Below, piece by piece: positions 61,522-64,000 of a DNA stretch of 64,000 nucleotides. A program made the position numbers and the translations under genes. Position 1 is the first letter of the stretch, and the number at the start of each line of letters is the position of its first letter. Under the pieces are notes generated by a model. It was not told where the DNA came from. It saw nothing but the letters and a program-made list of their open reading frames with translations, and did no database searches. The stretch comes from Paenibacillus_AA sp045062745 (GTDB lineage: Bacteria; Bacillota; Bacilli; Paenibacillales; NBRC-103111): contig NZ_JBJGED010000007.1 in assembly GCF_045062745.1 (NCBI RefSeq), positions 1-64,000 of the forward strand, read 5' to 3'.

Positions 61522-62406
61522 ATGAGCGCAACCAAGCAGGATATCATTCATTCGGCTTCAAAGATGTTTAAAGAAAAAGGGTTTCTGGAGACTTCGATTC
61601 AGGAAATCGCCAAGGACTGTTCCATTGCAAAGGGTTCCGTGTACAAATATTTCCAATCTAAAGAGGACTTACTGTGCGTGGTTTTCGACGAATGTCAGAC
61701 CGTTTATTTTGATCGGGCCGAGCGTCTAAAAAAAACCGAGACAGCTACTCCCAAAGAGAGGCTCGTCCATCAGATCGTATTTCGCTTTCAGTATTTTATT
61801 GAATACCATCACATTATGGTCGACTTCACGGATCTTCCGATTACGCAGTACGCCGCTTTCCGTTCGCTGAGGAGTCATGTTCGCGCCCGCATGATGGAGT
61901 GGCACAGGTCTTTGCTGCTTGAAGTCTATGGTGAGCGAATCAAACCGTTTCTTTGGGACTTAATCTTTATATACCGCGCGATCCTGAAGGACTATCTGCA
62001 GCGCATCGTCAATGAGGTGGAGCTGCTGTCGATAGAGGATACAGCTTGGTTTATCGTCGATAAGTTGGATGCGCTAGTTGAGCATATGACTAGATCAGGT
62101 TCCACGGGGCTGCTTAGGCGAAGCTCTTTCGATAAATTCATTCACTCAGGCTCGAGCGGCTGGAATAACGAAAAAGAACGGATTGCCGAGAAGATGTTCA
62201 GCAGAGTGGTTGCGTTGCTGAAGTCTTGGCCTGGCGGGACCGCTCGGCGGAATGAACTGCAAGAGATTGCCCAAATGCTTGGCGCGGAGATCACTCAAGC
62301 TCAGCCTAGAAAGCCGCTCATTCAGGCACTTTGTGCTTACTTGGAACAAGAGCAAGAGCTGAGAAGCCCGGTAATCCAGTTGAAGCAGATTGTTCTGGAA
62401 GAGTAG
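61522..62406 (+). CDS. TetR-family transcriptional regulator
   Basis: 294 aa. N-terminal HTH TKQDIIHSASKMFKEKGFLETSIQEIAKDCSIAKGSVYKYFQSKEDLL is a textbook TetR DNA-binding domain; the long C-terminal ligand domain is about 230 residues, larger than average. ATG 61522 or GTG 61516, with AAGAGGGG at about 61504. Divergent from the isochorismatase-fold gene over repeated operator-like motifs. Ends at a stem-loop terminator (62443). Confidence 0.85.
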   Translation: MSATKQDIIHSASKMFKEKGFLETSIQEIAKDCSIAKGSVYKYFQSKEDLLCVVFDECQTVYFDRAERLKKTETATPKERLVHQIVFRFQYFIEYHHIMVDFTDLPITQYAAFRSLRSHVRARMMEWHRSLLLEVYGERIKPFLWDLIFIYRAILKDYLQRIVNEVELLSIEDTAWFIVDKLDALVEHMTRSGSTGLLRRSSFDKFIHSGSSGWNNEKERIAEKMFSRVVALLKSWPGGTARRNELQEIAQMLGAEITQAQPRKPLIQALCAYLEQEQELRSPVIQLKQIVLEE

Positions 62407-62442
62407 GAATGAGGGGATCAGGCCAAGGGACAAAAGGCCTTT

Positions 62443-62495
62443 CTTGCCGTTTCAGATAGTACGGAGAACCGTATCACAAAAAACGGCAAGCTTTT
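62443..62495. terminator. intrinsic terminator after tetR
   Basis: CTTGCCGTTT (62443-62452) pairs with AAACGGCAAG (62481-62490), then CTTTTTG; a small inner stem TACGG/CCGTA fills the loop. Also suitable for the convergent SDR gene. Confidence 0.8.
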
Positions 62496-62539
62496 TGCAG
62501 AACTCATTCGGCGCATGGGTTTGAACAATATGGTCCCTA

Positions 62540-63283
62540 TTATTCAACGACACCTTTCATCGCTTGATACATTTTATCTACGTATATGTCGATTTCGTCA
62601 CGTGACATGCGCAGGCGATTCAAGGACGAGCCATAGCCAATCTCCTGTTTACCTTCTTCAAATCCCTGGAAAATTCCATCCGCGAATGCATCTAGAGGCT
62701 CTCCATTATTATGGGTAAAGGCAGTTTGAACTGCCGGCGGAGCCACTTCAATGACTTCTACAGATGCTTCGGAAAGTTGGTGTCTTAGACTCATCGTAAA
62801 GGAATGTAGTGCCGCCTTTGTTGCGGAATAAATCGGGCTAATTGCTAGGGGGGTGAAAGCCAACCCAGACGTAACATTCACAATAGCCGTATCTTGTTTT
62901 GTTGAAAAAAATGGTGCGAACAGCAGAGAAAGATGAACAGGGGCTTCAAAGTTGATCGCAATTTCACTGTTGTAATAGCTCCAATTCTCTTTTTCTTTCA
63001 ACACATGAAACTGGTCCCCAATCCCCGCATTATTCACCAATACGTTGACGTCTGGATAATTCGTGGTCACCCAGTCAAACAACGCTGTACGCTCAGATTC
63101 AAGCTCAAGATCACTAACTCGAGTAATGAGACTTGGGAGCTTCTCCTTAGCCTCCTGCAGAACACTTTCACGTCGTCCGCAGACAATGACCGTATTGCCA
63201 GCTTTGATAAACCGCTCTGCAAAAGCTAGACCAATTCCAGAACCTCCACCAGTGATCAGTATCGTGTTCCCTGTAAGTTTCAT
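62540..63283 (-). CDS. short-chain dehydrogenase/reductase
   Basis: 247 aa. TGGGSGIG (residues 11-18) is the NAD(P) site, NNAGIG follows, and catalytic Ser139, Tyr152 and Lys156 (YSATK) are all present. Similar in pattern to DltE-like reductases. AAGGAGG before ATG 63283 sets the start and excludes the longer frame from 63412. Next gene on the same strand is a partial MDR dehydrogenase about 200 bases upstream, so they could form one operon. Confidence 0.88.
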   Translation of the reverse strand: MKLTGNTILITGGGSGIGLAFAERFIKAGNTVIVCGRRESVLQEAKEKLPSLITRVSDLELESERTALFDWVTTNYPDVNVLVNNAGIGDQFHVLKEKENWSYYNSEIAINFEAPVHLSLLFAPFFSTKQDTAIVNVTSGLAFTPLAISPIYSATKAALHSFTMSLRHQLSEASVEVIEVAPPAVQTAFTHNNGEPLDAFADGIFQGFEEGKQEIGYGSSLNRLRMSRDEIDIYVDKMYQAMKGVVE

Positions 63284-63479
63284 CAGAGTTGCCTCCTTGT
63301 ATAATATAATGTGTCTAGTCAAAGTCACCCATTTAATGCTTGAACCCAGCAATGGAGGCTCTTTTTTCAAACCAAATGTTTCTGCAATATTTTCCTTGTC
63401 ATAGCCACCCATTGATCACTCTGATTCCCCCCTCAAACCAGATTTTCGTTAGATCCAGCCCAGCCGTAGCTTGATTATA

Positions 63480-64000
63480 TTAAAAATTTTCTATGGCAAT
63501 TTTACCGATAACTCTGCCCGTTTCCAGCAATGAATGAGCTTTTCGTAAATTCTCTGCATGGATAGGGGAAAGACGTTCGCTCAGGGTAGTTCTTATTTTT
63601 TTACCATCAATTAACTCAGCTACTTCGTTCAAAAGTATGTGTTGTTGAATCATGTCTTCCGTTTGAAACATAGATCTTGTAAACATGAACTCCCAAACAA
63701 AAGTTGCACTTTTGTTTACTATCGATGGCATATCAAGCGGCCCGTCTGCAATGATCGAACAAATGGTTCCTTGGGGTGCAATCGCATTCGCCATGTTTAC
63801 CCAGTGCTTAGCAGTTGTGTTAAGACAAAGAATGTATGGAACGGTTTCATACCCTAACTGCTTTAATTGGGGGACGAACTCTTCGTAGTGGTTGATGGTG
63901 TGGTCAGCCCCTTGTTCTTTTGCCCAAGCAGCGGAATCAGGTCTGGAGGCAGTTCCAATAACGGTCAATCCAGCCCATTTTGCTAATTGGACGGCTATAG
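63480..64000 (-). CDS. zinc-type alcohol dehydrogenase-like (MDR) protein, C-terminal part
   Basis: Partial: the reading frame stays open to the right edge (translation of the last bases AVQLAKWAGL continues into TVIGTASRPDSAAWAKEQGADHTINHYEEF). That is the Rossmann half of a medium-chain dehydrogenase/reductase (quinone-oxidoreductase type; no zinc ligands are visible here), ending HSLLETGRVIGKIAIENF. N-terminal catalytic half is outside the window. Downstream gap to the SDR is about 200 bases. Confidence 0.85.
   Translation of the reverse strand, partial: IAVQLAKWAGLTVIGTASRPDSAAWAKEQGADHTINHYEEFVPQLKQLGYETVPYILCLNTTAKHWVNMANAIAPQGTICSIIADGPLDMPSIVNKSATFVWEFMFTRSMFQTEDMIQQHILLNEVAELIDGKKIRTTLSERLSPIHAENLRKAHSLLETGRVIGKIAIENF

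Noticed and set aside
1..64000. CRISPR array, rRNA or tRNA genes
   Set aside because: No spaced identical repeats and no tRNA or rRNA sequence noticed by reading; a tRNAscan/Infernal run would settle it.

Overview
The window looks like the chromosome of a Gram-positive spore-former of the Paenibacillaceae (Paenibacillus/Cohnella type). The reasons are strong AGGAGG-type ribosome binding sites with GTG/TTG starts, large AraC-type regulators with an extracellular sensor, LplB/YtcP-type sugar permeases without a local ATPase, a FIMAH-tipped exoprotein, and a Bacillus-like backbone order yqzE ... yqhG-yqhH-gcvT-gcvPA-gcvPB ... lipM. This taxonomic call is inference from gene content; no rRNA gene is present.

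Layout. 1-3000: AT-rich accessory edge with a DUF262/Schlafen-AlbA_2 fusion that has lost the DUF262 DGxQR core, plus unexplained hairpins. 3003-19522: first carbohydrate locus. It has an AraC/sensor regulator, two permeases, a solute-binding lipoprotein, then a tightly packed catabolic run (Gfo/Idh/MocA oxidoreductase, xylose-isomerase-like protein, lipocalin-like protein, PEP-hydrolase-like TIM barrel, Tm-1-like UPF0261 protein, cupin), a SurA_N-type protein and a 1542-residue multidomain beta-helix exoprotein ending in FIMAH. 19767-24462: small housekeeping and hypothetical genes (DUF429, lipoprotein, GNAT, YjbR, membrane proteins). 24490-25470: a second Gfo/Idh/MocA gene. 25791-41995: second carbohydrate locus, with three paralogous secreted clan GH-A-like hydrolases (tandem discoidin-like modules, Fn3, catalytic barrel) around a second permease/permease/binding-protein set and closed by a second AraC/sensor regulator.

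42043-57956: conserved backbone. It holds yqzE, a secreted protein, yqhG-yqhH, then a tandem glycine riboswitch with a 20-bp terminator driving gcvT, gcvPA and gcvPB. A ~190-bp nested palindrome lies between gcvT and gcvPA. Next come a FusB-type EF-G-binding protein, cobyrinate a,c-diamide synthase, lipM octanoyltransferase (lipoylation is needed by GcvH of the glycine cleavage system), a D-amino-acid transaminase, and the B12-dependent ribonucleotide reductase nrdJ behind two textbook NrdR boxes. CbiA and NrdJ are linked by cobalamin.

58000-59200 is a graveyard of mobile-element pieces (IS21-like end repeats, a frameshifted IS110 transposase, an acetyltransferase fragment). 59315-64000 carries stress/accessory genes: GNAT, GyrI-like domain protein, an isochorismatase-fold protein without the cysteine nucleophile divergent from a TetR regulator, an SDR, and a truncated MDR dehydrogenase running off the right edge.

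In both carbohydrate loci the logic appears to be extracellular degradation of a complex glycan, binding-protein-dependent uptake, intracellular redox/isomerase steps, and control by membrane-anchored AraC sensors plus cre-like CcpA sites. The actual substrate is not readable from sequence.
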